From Alphaproteobacteria bacterium (lineage in GTDB: Bacteria > Pseudomonadota > Alphaproteobacteria > Micropepsales > Micropepsaceae), in the NCBI GenBank assembly GCA_003131925.1, contig PKWC01000072.1, positions 36,938-71,852 on the forward strand: DNA of 34,915 nt, read 5' to 3'. The notes under the pieces are model-generated. The model saw nothing but the letters and a program-made list of their open reading frames with translations. It was not told the DNA's origin and did no database searches. Below are positions 1 through 8,090 of this stretch, in pieces. Made by a program: the position numbers and the translations under genes. Positions within the stretch are counted from its first letter, which is position 1; the number at the start of each line of letters is the position of its first letter.

Positions 1-1658
1 AATTCGCCGTAACTGCGGTAACTCACGCCCGCTTCCTGGCAGCGATCCCAAATATATCCGACGGCGGGAAATGCCATCGGATAGGAACCTTCGCCGGGAT
101 AGCCGATTTTTTCGACCGGCTCGCCGCGATAGGTGAGCGCGCAGTTGAACATGTGCGAGCCGAAGCTGGTTTCGGCCGAATGGCCGCTCCTCCGGTTGCG
201 GTAGCGGAAAAGCGCATGCAACCAGCCGTCCGCATCGTCTCCCGCGTCGAAATCGTAAACCAGCTCCACATGGCCGAACTTCGTCTTGAGCGAACTTCCT
301 GCAAGCGAGGACACGTCGAGCGCCGAGCTATGATCGCGCGCCAGCGCGCCGAAGCGATGCTCCGCCACGCGCACACCTTCCGCATCATAGACGAGCGCCT
401 TGACGGGAAGGCTGCGTTGCACGGTCGACATGGGCGTGGGAAGCGCGATGGTGGTGTAGTCGTCGGGCGGCAGCAGTGCGGCTGGAAGCACGTGGCCTTT
501 GCCGAAGAGAGGACCAAGTCGTGCAAGTTCGGGATCCGTTTTCAGGTCGCTGCGCTCGACGTTTGGATGGGCGATGCGCGAGCGGCCGTTCCGGGCCGTG
601 ACTTCGTAGCGCGGCCGCACGACGTGTTTGCCGGCGTGAATCTCGATCTGTGCGGGCCACGGCAGATCCGGCAGCAGATTTCTTACGCTCAAAGCATGCG
701 TGGCAAAGGGCGCGATCGGCTCGTTCAGCCACGCGACCCCGTTGGCGCCCATGCGCGCAAGGCCGATATCGCCGGCCGGGATGGCGAGAGGATGGCTGTT
801 CTGGATCCAGAGAACGACGTCCTCGTCTGCGGCAGGCGCAGGCAGCCCGGCGTAGAGATCGGCCGGCCAGGAATTTGCATCATGCGTGGCGGACAGCGTT
901 TTCCCGTCGTCGCCATAAAGATCGAGGGCGTATTTGACGTTGTCGTGGCCGGCGGCGCCCACGACATGCACGAAGAGCTGGCCGGCGAACGCGGGCAGAT
1001 TGAAGCGCGCACGCACCGTACGGCTGTCGATGACGAGGGAGGATTCGGGGCCTCCGCATTTTTCGGTCCATGTCGCGAGCGCTCGGCCGTCCTGGCCAAA
1101 GAGACGGCACCACAGACGGACATCGGTGGCGCCATAGCGCGTCCAGTAATTCGCCGTGAAAAGTCGCGTGTGGCGGTCCGCTTCATCGCGAAAGAAAACG
1201 AAATTGGTCGCAAAATTGAGTGGCACGAGATAGCGCGCGCGATCGGTCTGCATGTCGACCGGAAGCTTGAGCGGTTCGAAGCTCAATATCTCTGTCTGCT
1301 CAGGGAGAATGTGGCGGATGGGTGCGAGCGTTTTTGCGGGATCGAAACTCGCGACGAGAATTGCCTGCGGACGGTGCGCCGCAATCGCCGTCACCGGTTC
1401 GGCCGGCACGCCGCGAAAGTTTCTCGTGAGATGGTCGACGTTCTGGACGAAGTAATGTGCAATCCCGGCGCCGGCGAGCGGATAGAAAGTATCGAACGCC
1501 GCGGCAATTCCATCCGGATCGTAGATCGCAACGGAGCTACCCGCGCAGAGCCTTTCAATCAATGCGTGCGCAGCCGGCGCGGCCAGGGGATGCGAGAGGG
1601 CCTTGTAGACCGCGCTGCCGCCAACATCGTTGCGAAACGTCTCAATGCGCAGCGGCAC
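1..1658 (-). CDS. Hypothetical protein, 3' end beyond window; last ~30 residues resemble the C-terminal half of phosphoesterase-family (PF04185-like) proteins
   Basis: Manual translation of the minus frame open from ~1658 (GTG, overlapping the stop of the upstream gene) to base 1 without a stop, so absent from the ORF track. Reads ...MQTDRARYLVPLNFATNFVFFRDEADRHTRLFTANYWTRYGATDVRLWCRLFGQDG...FGHVELVYDFDAGDDADGWLHALFRYRNRRSGHSAETSFGSHMFNCALTYRGEPVEKIGYPGEGSYPMAFPAVGYIWDRCQEAGVSYRSYGE. Listed ORFs here (153..1685 + etc.) have shadow-frame composition. Confidence 0.75.
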   Translation of the reverse strand, partial: MPLRIETFRNDVGGSAVYKALSHPLAAPAAHALIERLCAGSSVAIYDPDGIAAAFDTFYPLAGAGIAHYFVQNVDHLTRNFRGVPAEPVTAIAAHRPQAILVASFDPAKTLAPIRHILPEQTEILSFEPLKLPVDMQTDRARYLVPLNFATNFVFFRDEADRHTRLFTANYWTRYGATDVRLWCRLFGQDGRALATWTEKCGGPESSLVIDSRTVRARFNLPAFAGQLFVHVVGAAGHDNVKYALDLYGDDGKTLSATHDANSWPADLYAGLPAPAADEDVVLWIQNSHPLAIPAGDIGLARMGANGVAWLNEPIAPFATHALSVRNLLPDLPWPAQIEIHAGKHVVRPRYEVTARNGRSRIAHPNVERSDLKTDPELARLGPLFGKGHVLPAALLPPDDYTTIALPTPMSTVQRSLPVKALVYDAEGVRVAEHRFGALARDHSSALDVSSLAGSSLKTKFGHVELVYDFDAGDDADGWLHALFRYRNRRSGHSAETSFGSHMFNCALTYRGEPVEKIGYPGEGSYPMAFPAVGYIWDRCQEAGVSYRSYGE

Positions 1659-2295
1659 TGGCGCGCTCCGGCACGAGACGTTTGAAAAATGCACTGAAGC
1701 GGTGACGTGCCTCCTCGCGCGCCACGACGCTCGGATCGGACACCCAATTCACCTGGATGACGCGCCGTTGGCCGTGGAAAGGCGCAAATCCATGCCAGGC
1801 GTTCGGTGCGTTGCGGAAGATCACCAATGTGCTTTCCGCGGCAGGCACTTCGGCTGCGTAATCGTCGAGCCGCTTCGTGGAGCGCAAAAGCCTCAACCGC
1901 GCACTCGCGCATTCCCAGCTGCGATTTGTGTAAAGCAGCATGGTGACGAGCTTCGTGTCGCTGTCCGTGTGGATGTGTCCGTCCCGTGCCGTGCACTGGC
2001 CGCGAACCGTCGCCATGACCGGCCTTCCTTCGAGATCGATGCCGAATTTTCCGGCAACGAGCGCGCGCATCCTCTCGCCGGTAAGTTCGCCGATCAGCTG
2101 CGCAAATGCCGGACCGTAGGACAACGTCGACAGTGGAAAGCTCCCCGAGCGCGTGATTTTGGGGTAGTCGGCGTCGATCGCGTCGCGCGCGTCGGCGCCG
2201 ACAAAACCCGGGACGATCGCGTAGGGGAAGGGTTCGGTGGCGATCTCGGTTGTGTTCAGGCGTTCGTAATCCAACATCTGCCGCTGTTCGTCCAT
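1642..2295 (-). CDS. 2OG-Fe(II) oxygenase-like protein
   Basis: ORF of 217 aa with H-x-D (GHIHTDSDTKLVTMLLYTN) and downstream WHGFAPFHGQRRVIQVNW pattern typical of prolyl-hydroxylase-like 2OG dioxygenases. Confidence 0.75.
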   Translation of the reverse strand: MDEQRQMLDYERLNTTEIATEPFPYAIVPGFVGADARDAIDADYPKITRSGSFPLSTLSYGPAFAQLIGELTGERMRALVAGKFGIDLEGRPVMATVRGQCTARDGHIHTDSDTKLVTMLLYTNRSWECASARLRLLRSTKRLDDYAAEVPAAESTLVIFRNAPNAWHGFAPFHGQRRVIQVNWVSDPSVVAREEARHRFSAFFKRLVPERASAAAH

Positions 2296-2354
2296 GAAGA
2301 TATCGTCTGGCCGCGAAGCCCCGATTTCCGGCGGCCAGCGTGGCCCCAGACCTA

Positions 2355-3128
2355 TCAGCGGCGGACCGGAAAGTGTAGGGCTTTTTTCCTGCTTTCCCCT
2401 TCAGCCGACGATCTGAGCCGTTTGCGATTCTTCATCGTGTCGACAATGTAGAAGGGCAAATAAAGTATCAACACCAGCACGACGCCGAGTCCCGCGACCT
2501 CTGCGATGTAGATGGGCCAGGGCCCCATCAGGTCGAGAAGCGAGGGTCTAGCGGGCTTGGTGCCGAGATAGCCGAAATTCGTGTGGAAAATCCGGTTCGT
2601 TGCAGGCGTCACGACGAGATAGACGAGAGATGCTGCGAGCACGCGCGGAATCGACGCGGGGTAGGGCCGCATTCCGGCGCCGAGCACGAGAAACAGAACC
2701 GATGCGATCGCGCCGCCGTGGAAGGCGAAAAATACGATGAAGCGGAGATCGGGAAAGTCGTAGAACAATTCGGGCGTGACGAGCGCCTGCAATGTTCCGG
2801 TCAACGCCCAGAAATACGCGAGCTCGAAGCTGCGCTGGCTGGGCCGGATCAGCGTGACGATTGCAGCGATCGATGCCCAGCTGCACAAATCCATCGGCAA
2901 TAGCGTGCCGGCAGATACCCAGCCGCGCGCCACGATCAGCCAGTACCAGAGAATCCAGGTCGCGATCAGCTCTCCCGCAAGGAACAGGCGGATTGCGCGC
3001 GTCAAGCGCGGGTTCACGCGCGCGAACGCCGCAAGCACAAGGGGCACGCAGAAGCTGAGGGCGATTGCGGCGATGTGCGCCGGGCCAAACCAGACGAACG
3101 TCCTGTCCATGGTCCAATCGTAATCCAT
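2355..3128 (-). CDS. TIGR02206/YwaF-like integral membrane protein
   Basis: 257 aa with multiple hydrophobic segments; FGPAHIAAI... and PMDLCSWASIAAIVTLI...FELAYFWALTGTLQALVTPEL motifs characteristic of the YwaF family. Confidence 0.8.
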   Translation of the reverse strand: MDYDWTMDRTFVWFGPAHIAAIALSFCVPLVLAAFARVNPRLTRAIRLFLAGELIATWILWYWLIVARGWVSAGTLLPMDLCSWASIAAIVTLIRPSQRSFELAYFWALTGTLQALVTPELFYDFPDLRFIVFFAFHGGAIASVLFLVLGAGMRPYPASIPRVLAASLVYLVVTPATNRIFHTNFGYLGTKPARPSLLDLMGPWPIYIAEVAGLGVVLVLILYLPFYIVDTMKNRKRLRSSAEGESRKKALHFPVRR

Positions 3129-3234
3129 GGCCGGGCGGCCCGAGAACTGGATGTTTTGCGGGCAAAATCTGCCGCAAAACTATATTGACTACATCGAATC
3201 AGTAGTGTTTAATCGTTCAATGCGAAGGGACATG

Positions 3235-3375
3235 CCGTGACAAGCGAGGCGCTGACGGTGAAATCATCCGCTGGCTCATTCTCCAACCCCCGGAAAGAGC
3301 CGGCAGATTACCGGACGACAAGATCCCCCATGCTCGTCCCCTCCAACTTTGCCGCCAGCGCCTCGCTTGTCACGG
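3235..3375. repeat. Inverted repeat, exact 19-bp arms (3235-3253 and 3357-3375)
   Basis: ccgtgacaagcgaggcgct ... agcgcctcgcttgtcacgg; reverse complements, ~103 nt between arms; pairing partly continues inward after one mismatch. Confidence 0.85.
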
Positions 3376-3503
3376 AAGACGATTTCGAACTCGGCGGAGA
3401 GTTTCTGGAAGTCTGGGCCTGCGCCTGCGAGCGCGTAGTCGGATTTCTTCTCGGCGCGGCGGTCGTCGCGGCGGCCTGGGTCATCTGCACGTCCCTCACT
3501 TGA
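3237..3503 (+). CDS. Small putative membrane protein (88 aa)
   Basis: GTG-start ORF with C-terminal hydrophobic segment VVGFLLGAAVVAAAWVICTSL; competes with antisense ORF 3308..3514. Weak support. Confidence 0.3.
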   Translation: MTSEALTVKSSAGSFSNPRKEPADYRTTRSPMLVPSNFAASASLVTEDDFELGGEFLEVWACACERVVGFLLGAAVVAAAWVICTSLT

Positions 3504-3561
3504 GAAGGGAGCACTCCGGCCTCATGCTGGATCGCGCGAAACGCAGCGGCATGGGGCAGCG

Positions 3562-4278
3562 ATGCGGCGGAAACCTGCCGCGACGGGAAAGGCCGGACGT
3601 TCGGCGGACGACCTGCCGTCGCTGATCGCAGGTCTGTCGCGGCATTATTCCTTCCAGGCTCCGCTTTCGGATCCGCTCAGCCTCATCCTGTGGGAAAACA
3701 TCGGCTATCTGATCGACGACGCGCGACGGCAGGCCCTGTTCGACGAATTCCGCGCGCGCATCGGCATCCACGCCGAGAAAATCGCGCGCGCCCCACATGC
3801 GCTACTCCTGGACATTGCGAAACGTGGCGGAATGCGGCCCGAGTTACGCGTGGAACGCTGGCGGCGCATCGCCGAAATTGTTCTCGACACATGTGGCGGA
3901 GATCTTTCGGCGGCGCTGCGCGCGATGCCGGCGTCAAAAGCGCGGACCCTCCTCAAGCGATTTCCCTCCATCGGCGACCCCGGGGCCGACCGGATTCTTT
4001 TGTTCTGCGGCATCGACGTGCGGCCGTCGCTCGACTCCAACGGGTTGCGCACTCTGGTGCGCCTCGGATTTGTCGTTCCCGGGGCATCCTACGCCGCGAC
4101 CTACAGGGCTGCGATTGCCTGTCTCGATCGCATGGGTCCTCGCAAAGCGGACTGGCTGATCTCCGCGCACATGCTCCTCCGCGAGCACGGCCGAAATCTC
4201 TGCAAGCGCGCCGTTCCTCTGTGCCTGGCGTGTCCGCTGGACAAAGCTTGCGCGCATGCGCCGGCAGCAGGGCTTTAG
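3562..4278 (+). CDS. Endonuclease III-like HhH-GPD protein with C-terminal Fe-S cysteines
   Basis: 238 aa; HhH-like segment FPSIGDPGADRILLFCGID and Cys-rich C-terminus CKRAVPLCLACPLDKAC. Confidence 0.8.
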   Translation: MRRKPAATGKAGRSADDLPSLIAGLSRHYSFQAPLSDPLSLILWENIGYLIDDARRQALFDEFRARIGIHAEKIARAPHALLLDIAKRGGMRPELRVERWRRIAEIVLDTCGGDLSAALRAMPASKARTLLKRFPSIGDPGADRILLFCGIDVRPSLDSNGLRTLVRLGFVVPGASYAATYRAAIACLDRMGPRKADWLISAHMLLREHGRNLCKRAVPLCLACPLDKACAHAPAAGL

Positions 4279-4365
4279 CACCATGGCACGGGATTTCGAC
4301 TTGGCCGCGTTGCAGCGCGGCGGTATCTTCGCATAGTCACCGCGGCATGCTACACAGCATGCACC

Positions 4366-4437
4366 GCGGGCGTAGTTCAGTGGTAGAACGACAGCTTCCC
4401 AAGCTGTATGTCGAGGGTTCGATTCCCTTCGCCCGCT
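4366..4437 (+). tRNA. tRNA-Gly (CCC)
   Basis: Cloverleaf folded by eye: acceptor GCGGGCG/CGCCCGC, anticodon arm ACAGC-TTCCCAA-GCTGT, T arm GAGGG-TTCGATT-CCCTT. No encoded CCA. Confidence 0.95.
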
Positions 4438-4618
4438 CTCGACTTAGCTGGTTTCGCCGCTCAGTTTTGCACTAAGTTTTGCAGAATTCGTTCTCTGCTC
4501 GTACTCATCGACGAGTCGGATCAGTTCTGCCTTGCGCTCGTCTTTTTTTACATACGCTCGACGCGCATGATCTCGCCAATCGCCGCAAGTCTTGGTAGTG
4601 TTGCCGAGGGAGGACCGA

Positions 4619-5617
4619 ATGAGAAATTGGGATGCCGTGAATCTACTTCTTCAATTGGCTTTCGGAATGTGGATTCTCGGTCCTCCAGCCGCAGCAAATG
4701 AAACCTACACGGTATTCGACCCCCAGGGCTCCACGGCAACTTATGCGACCGCGATCAACAACGATGGCGCTGCCGTGGGCTACTGCGATTGTGGTGGCTT
4801 AAATGGGTTCTTGAGAGGGGCGGACGGAACAATCACCATATTCGCGGTTCCAAACTCACAAGAAACATTCGCACTCGCGATCAACGACGGCGGAACGGCT
4901 GTGGGGTATTATGAGGATTTCAGTAACAACATAGCCGGCTTTCTGCGAACCGCGGATGGAAACATATCCATATTTTCGGTACCAAAATCGACGAGAACGA
5001 TTCCGCTTAGCATCAACTCGAAAGGTGCCGTTGCGGGGTGGTATTACGACAGCAAGTTTGAGAGCCACGGCTTTGTACGGGAGGCCAGCGGCAAGTTTGT
5101 CAAGTTTGATCCTTCTGGATCAATTCTGACGCAGGCCACAGGAATCAACGGTTCAAAAATCGTCACGGGATGGTATCAGCCAAGCATTGGTCCAATTCAC
5201 GGTTTTATGCGAACCTCTGACGGATCAATAACATCGTTCGATCCAACTGGCTCAGCGAATACCTATGCTTGGGGCATAAATCACGATGGCGCAGTTGTGG
5301 GTTATTTCTATGATGATTTGAACATCCGCCACGGATTTGTACGTGCATCTGATGATTCTATTGTTGAATTTGATCCCAAAGATGCGACCGATACGGCTCC
5401 TTACGCCCTGAATCGCGAGGGAGCAATCACCGGCGCTTACGTAGATAAACAAGCGGTGCGGCACGGATTTGTTCGAAAACCCGATGGCACAATCAAAAAA
5501 CTCGATCCGCCGAATTCCATTAGTACTGTTTCCTCCGGCATCAACGACCGTTCCGTGGTAACAGGGTTTTTCTCTGACAGCTTAGAAATATTGCATGGCT
5601 TCATTGGAAGCCCATAA
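4619..5617 (+). CDS. HAF-repeat extracellular protein (TIGR02913-like tandem repeats)
   Basis: Signal-like N-terminus (LLLQLAFGMWILGPPAAANE), then about seven repeats of pattern AINxxGxVVGxYxD...HGFxRxxDGxIxxFDPxGS. ATG 4619 preceded by gagggagga. Confidence 0.85.
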   Translation: MRNWDAVNLLLQLAFGMWILGPPAAANETYTVFDPQGSTATYATAINNDGAAVGYCDCGGLNGFLRGADGTITIFAVPNSQETFALAINDGGTAVGYYEDFSNNIAGFLRTADGNISIFSVPKSTRTIPLSINSKGAVAGWYYDSKFESHGFVREASGKFVKFDPSGSILTQATGINGSKIVTGWYQPSIGPIHGFMRTSDGSITSFDPTGSANTYAWGINHDGAVVGYFYDDLNIRHGFVRASDDSIVEFDPKDATDTAPYALNREGAITGAYVDKQAVRHGFVRKPDGTIKKLDPPNSISTVSSGINDRSVVTGFFSDSLEILHGFIGSP

Positions 5618-5652
5618 GGAACCCGCGGCTATCCGCGCGGTAGGAGTCCCGC

Positions 5653-6624
5653 ATGGGCAGAGCTCGCCGGGCTATCAATAACTTTATGGCGACATTCAGA
5701 AACCGATTGGCTGATTTGGCCAGCCGCGCGCGAAGCGTGATCGAACGCACTTTGTTCCTGTTCGTGCTCAGCATCGCCGTCCCGCTCTGGTTTTCCGATG
5801 GTGACGCCATGATTGTCATCGGCGGCGTCATTCTAGGAGCGCTTCTTACAGTTCTGGCCCTTGTTACTACCACCAATCTTTCTACTGGCAGCCGTTTTGT
5901 ATGGGGCGCGATTGTTATAGTGGCCATCGCTGCCGACGGAGCATTTGTGAATTGGCACAAGCACCCAGAGGCATGGCCGTTTAGAACAGAATTGACGCTG
6001 CCGGCAACGCCGTTTGCTTCTCCTCCCGACACCAAACTAGTGTCGGTTAAGATCATCAGCCATCTTATGCAGGTGTCACCAGTACAGCCGCACGCCATGA
6101 CAATCTTCGCGGCGATGGGGTATCTTCCAAACCAAAAATACGTTCTGCATCCAATCTCGAATTTGATTTATGTCGAACTAACGGGGGAAAACCCCAAACC
6201 TGTCTCTGCTGCTGGCTATACGATTCAAGGTTACAATGGTGATTGGAAAGATGTTTGCACGGTTCATTTCGTAGAGTTAAACCTTGTCAACGTACAAAAC
6301 GACCGAAATCCGAAGTCATTGTTGGTATTCGAGTTACCATCCCAAAATATGGATGCGGCACTAAGTAGTACTGCTATCGAGTATGGTCATAGCATCAAAG
6401 CGTTTGTTGCGATCTGGTGCCCCGAAACGCGCGGCGTATGTTCTTATGGCAAACTTCGCATGCATATACGCGATACGCTCGGAGGAGATTTATATGCTGA
6501 ATTGCACAATGTTGCTTCATCGAACATGACGCAACTGGAACGCGGTGCCCTCATCGTCGGAAGGAAACATCACATCCCAGCCACGGCGACGACGTTCGAC
6601 TATACATGCCCGGAAGTACACTAG
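5653..6624 (+). CDS. Hypothetical protein with two predicted N-terminal TM helices
   Basis: 323 aa ORF; TLFLFVLSIAVPLWF and AMIVIGGVILGALLTVLALVTTT, then soluble domain; no family recognised. Confidence 0.75.
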   Translation: MGRARRAINNFMATFRNRLADLASRARSVIERTLFLFVLSIAVPLWFSDGDAMIVIGGVILGALLTVLALVTTTNLSTGSRFVWGAIVIVAIAADGAFVNWHKHPEAWPFRTELTLPATPFASPPDTKLVSVKIISHLMQVSPVQPHAMTIFAAMGYLPNQKYVLHPISNLIYVELTGENPKPVSAAGYTIQGYNGDWKDVCTVHFVELNLVNVQNDRNPKSLLVFELPSQNMDAALSSTAIEYGHSIKAFVAIWCPETRGVCSYGKLRMHIRDTLGGDLYAELHNVASSNMTQLERGALIVGRKHHIPATATTFDYTCPEVH

Positions 6625-6844
6625 ATATCCTCCAACCGCAGCCCATCCATTTCCAATGCCGCCAGACAGGCAAGGAAGAACGTAGCCGCAATCGTCCCAC
6701 GCGCGAGCGTGGCCGTGATGCGGCATCAGGAGTTTCGAATTTCACACGCGCGAGTTTTGCATCCGATTCACAAGTTATTGAAATGTAAGGGAAGGCAGGG
6801 GCGTTTTTTTGCGGCTAAGCCGTTGACGATCAAGGCGAAACATG

Positions 6845-6888
6845 AGCTTCCCAAGCTGTATGTCGAGGGTTCGATTCCTTTCGCCGCT
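6845..6888 (+). repeat. Partial copy of tRNA-Gly 3' half (putative displaced att site)
   Basis: 34-bp exact match to 4393-4426, then one substitution and a 1-nt deletion relative to the tRNA 3' end; lacks the 5' half, so not a functional tRNA. Confidence 0.85.
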
Positions 6889-6910
6889 CCAATCAATTCA
6901 AGTTGGTGTT

Positions 6911-7951
6911 TCAGGTTTTGACGAACCGCGCCTTCACAAAGTTCCACGCGAGGCCGGCTGTCACAAATCCTGCGATTTCGAGTGCAGCAAGAGATCCAAT
7001 GTCGTTCTTTGGCAGCGTGTCGGATGGCCCGGCGAGAAGCGGCGGCGAAAAGAGGGGGTGAAAGCGTGACTCGAAATACGCGTTGGAGACCAGTTCGTTC
7101 GAATCCTGGAATGCTTCCTCGATCTGCCTGGCAACGGCGCTGGAGATGATGAATCTGCTGCCGCCGCGGCGCCGCTGAAGCACTCTCACGATACGTCCTC
7201 GGAAGGGAGCGATGCGCCTGGCGATTCCTGGCGACAGGCGGCGGTTCATCGCGCGCAGGAAGGCGAGCGATTCGGCGTCGAGCGATTCGTTGAAACGGTG
7301 AACCGGCTGAAGCCTCGCGTGATCGAAACCGGTCGCGCTGGCGAAATCGGCGAGAAGATCGCCACCGGGGAAATCCGTCGGCTCGAACCGCCGGGCGAAG
7401 ATGTTCTCGCGTCCGAACGCCTGCGCCCATCGGCCGAGCAGCCGCGAATAGTCGGCGAGCCCGGGCGGACCCCGAAAGTGAAATTCCTTCGTGCCGCCTT
7501 CCCACACGATGTTCGTGTACCGGCTGACCAGAAAATCGGTTTGGTTTCGGAGATAAACGACAATCTTCGTCTCTCGCGCAATGCCGTCGCACAACGCCTT
7601 GATGCGCGCGAGTTCGGCAGGCGAGCGAAGCCGGGAGCTCAAAAGCTCATTCGAGAATACGAGTGTACTTGCGCCGCTGGCAGCGGTTTCCTTCTCGAGA
7701 GAATCCGCGAATTCCGCGCGGAAACGGCTCACGCTTTCCTGGTCGCCGATGCCGAGCGTGCGCCGCGCCCCTTCGATCCGCGCATCGTCGAGAGCGAAGG
7801 CGGTCAGCCCATAGTGATTGGTCGCGCCTGGCGTCTGTGGATACAGATAGCCCTGCGACAGGAGCGCGGCCCTGTTCAGTGCAAGATAGTTCCGGATCGA
7901 GGTGCTGCCGGTTTTTTCAGTCCCGATATGCAGCCAGCACTGCGCAATCAT
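6911..7951 (-). CDS. Sulfotransferase-like protein
   Basis: 346 aa; N-terminal P-loop-like HIGTEKTGSTSIRNYLALNRAAL typical of PAPS-dependent sulfotransferase folds. Confidence 0.65.
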   Translation of the reverse strand: MIAQCWLHIGTEKTGSTSIRNYLALNRAALLSQGYLYPQTPGATNHYGLTAFALDDARIEGARRTLGIGDQESVSRFRAEFADSLEKETAASGASTLVFSNELLSSRLRSPAELARIKALCDGIARETKIVVYLRNQTDFLVSRYTNIVWEGGTKEFHFRGPPGLADYSRLLGRWAQAFGRENIFARRFEPTDFPGGDLLADFASATGFDHARLQPVHRFNESLDAESLAFLRAMNRRLSPGIARRIAPFRGRIVRVLQRRRGGSRFIISSAVARQIEEAFQDSNELVSNAYFESRFHPLFSPPLLAGPSDTLPKNDIGSLAALEIAGFVTAGLAWNFVKARFVKT

Positions 7952-8090
7952 TCATGCCCCTACATCGCACCGTCAGGCGACTTCCATCCCGGGATACACA
8001 CGACCCGGACGGGCGCATTGACGCCCGGGACGCCCCCAATCGGGACATGCTACATTGGATCGTCGAGGCGAGGTAACGCGGGGCGCTGGC

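Larger units (their letters stand above)
4437..6888. mobile_element. tRNA-Gly-associated micro-island bounded by a duplicated tRNA 3' segment
   Basis: agcttcccaagctgtatgtcgagggttcgattcc occurs exactly at 4393-4426 (in the tRNA) and 6845-6878; similarity continues imperfectly to ~6888. DNA between is visibly AT-richer than its flanks. No integrase ORF seen. Confidence 0.75.

Noticed and set aside
153-1685. 510-aa plus-strand ORF
   Set aside because: Shadow ORF antisense to the open minus-strand CDS found by manual translation; no recognisable motifs.
6845-6888. Second tRNA-Gly gene
   Set aside because: Only the 3' half is present; 5' acceptor and D arm missing and acceptor 3' strand degenerate.
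6768-7592. 274-aa minus ORF containing GAAKGIEPSTYSLGSS
   Set aside because: That peptide is a known false translation of tRNA antisense sequence; here it marks the duplicated tRNA-Gly fragment. Rest is out of frame with the sulfotransferase-like gene.
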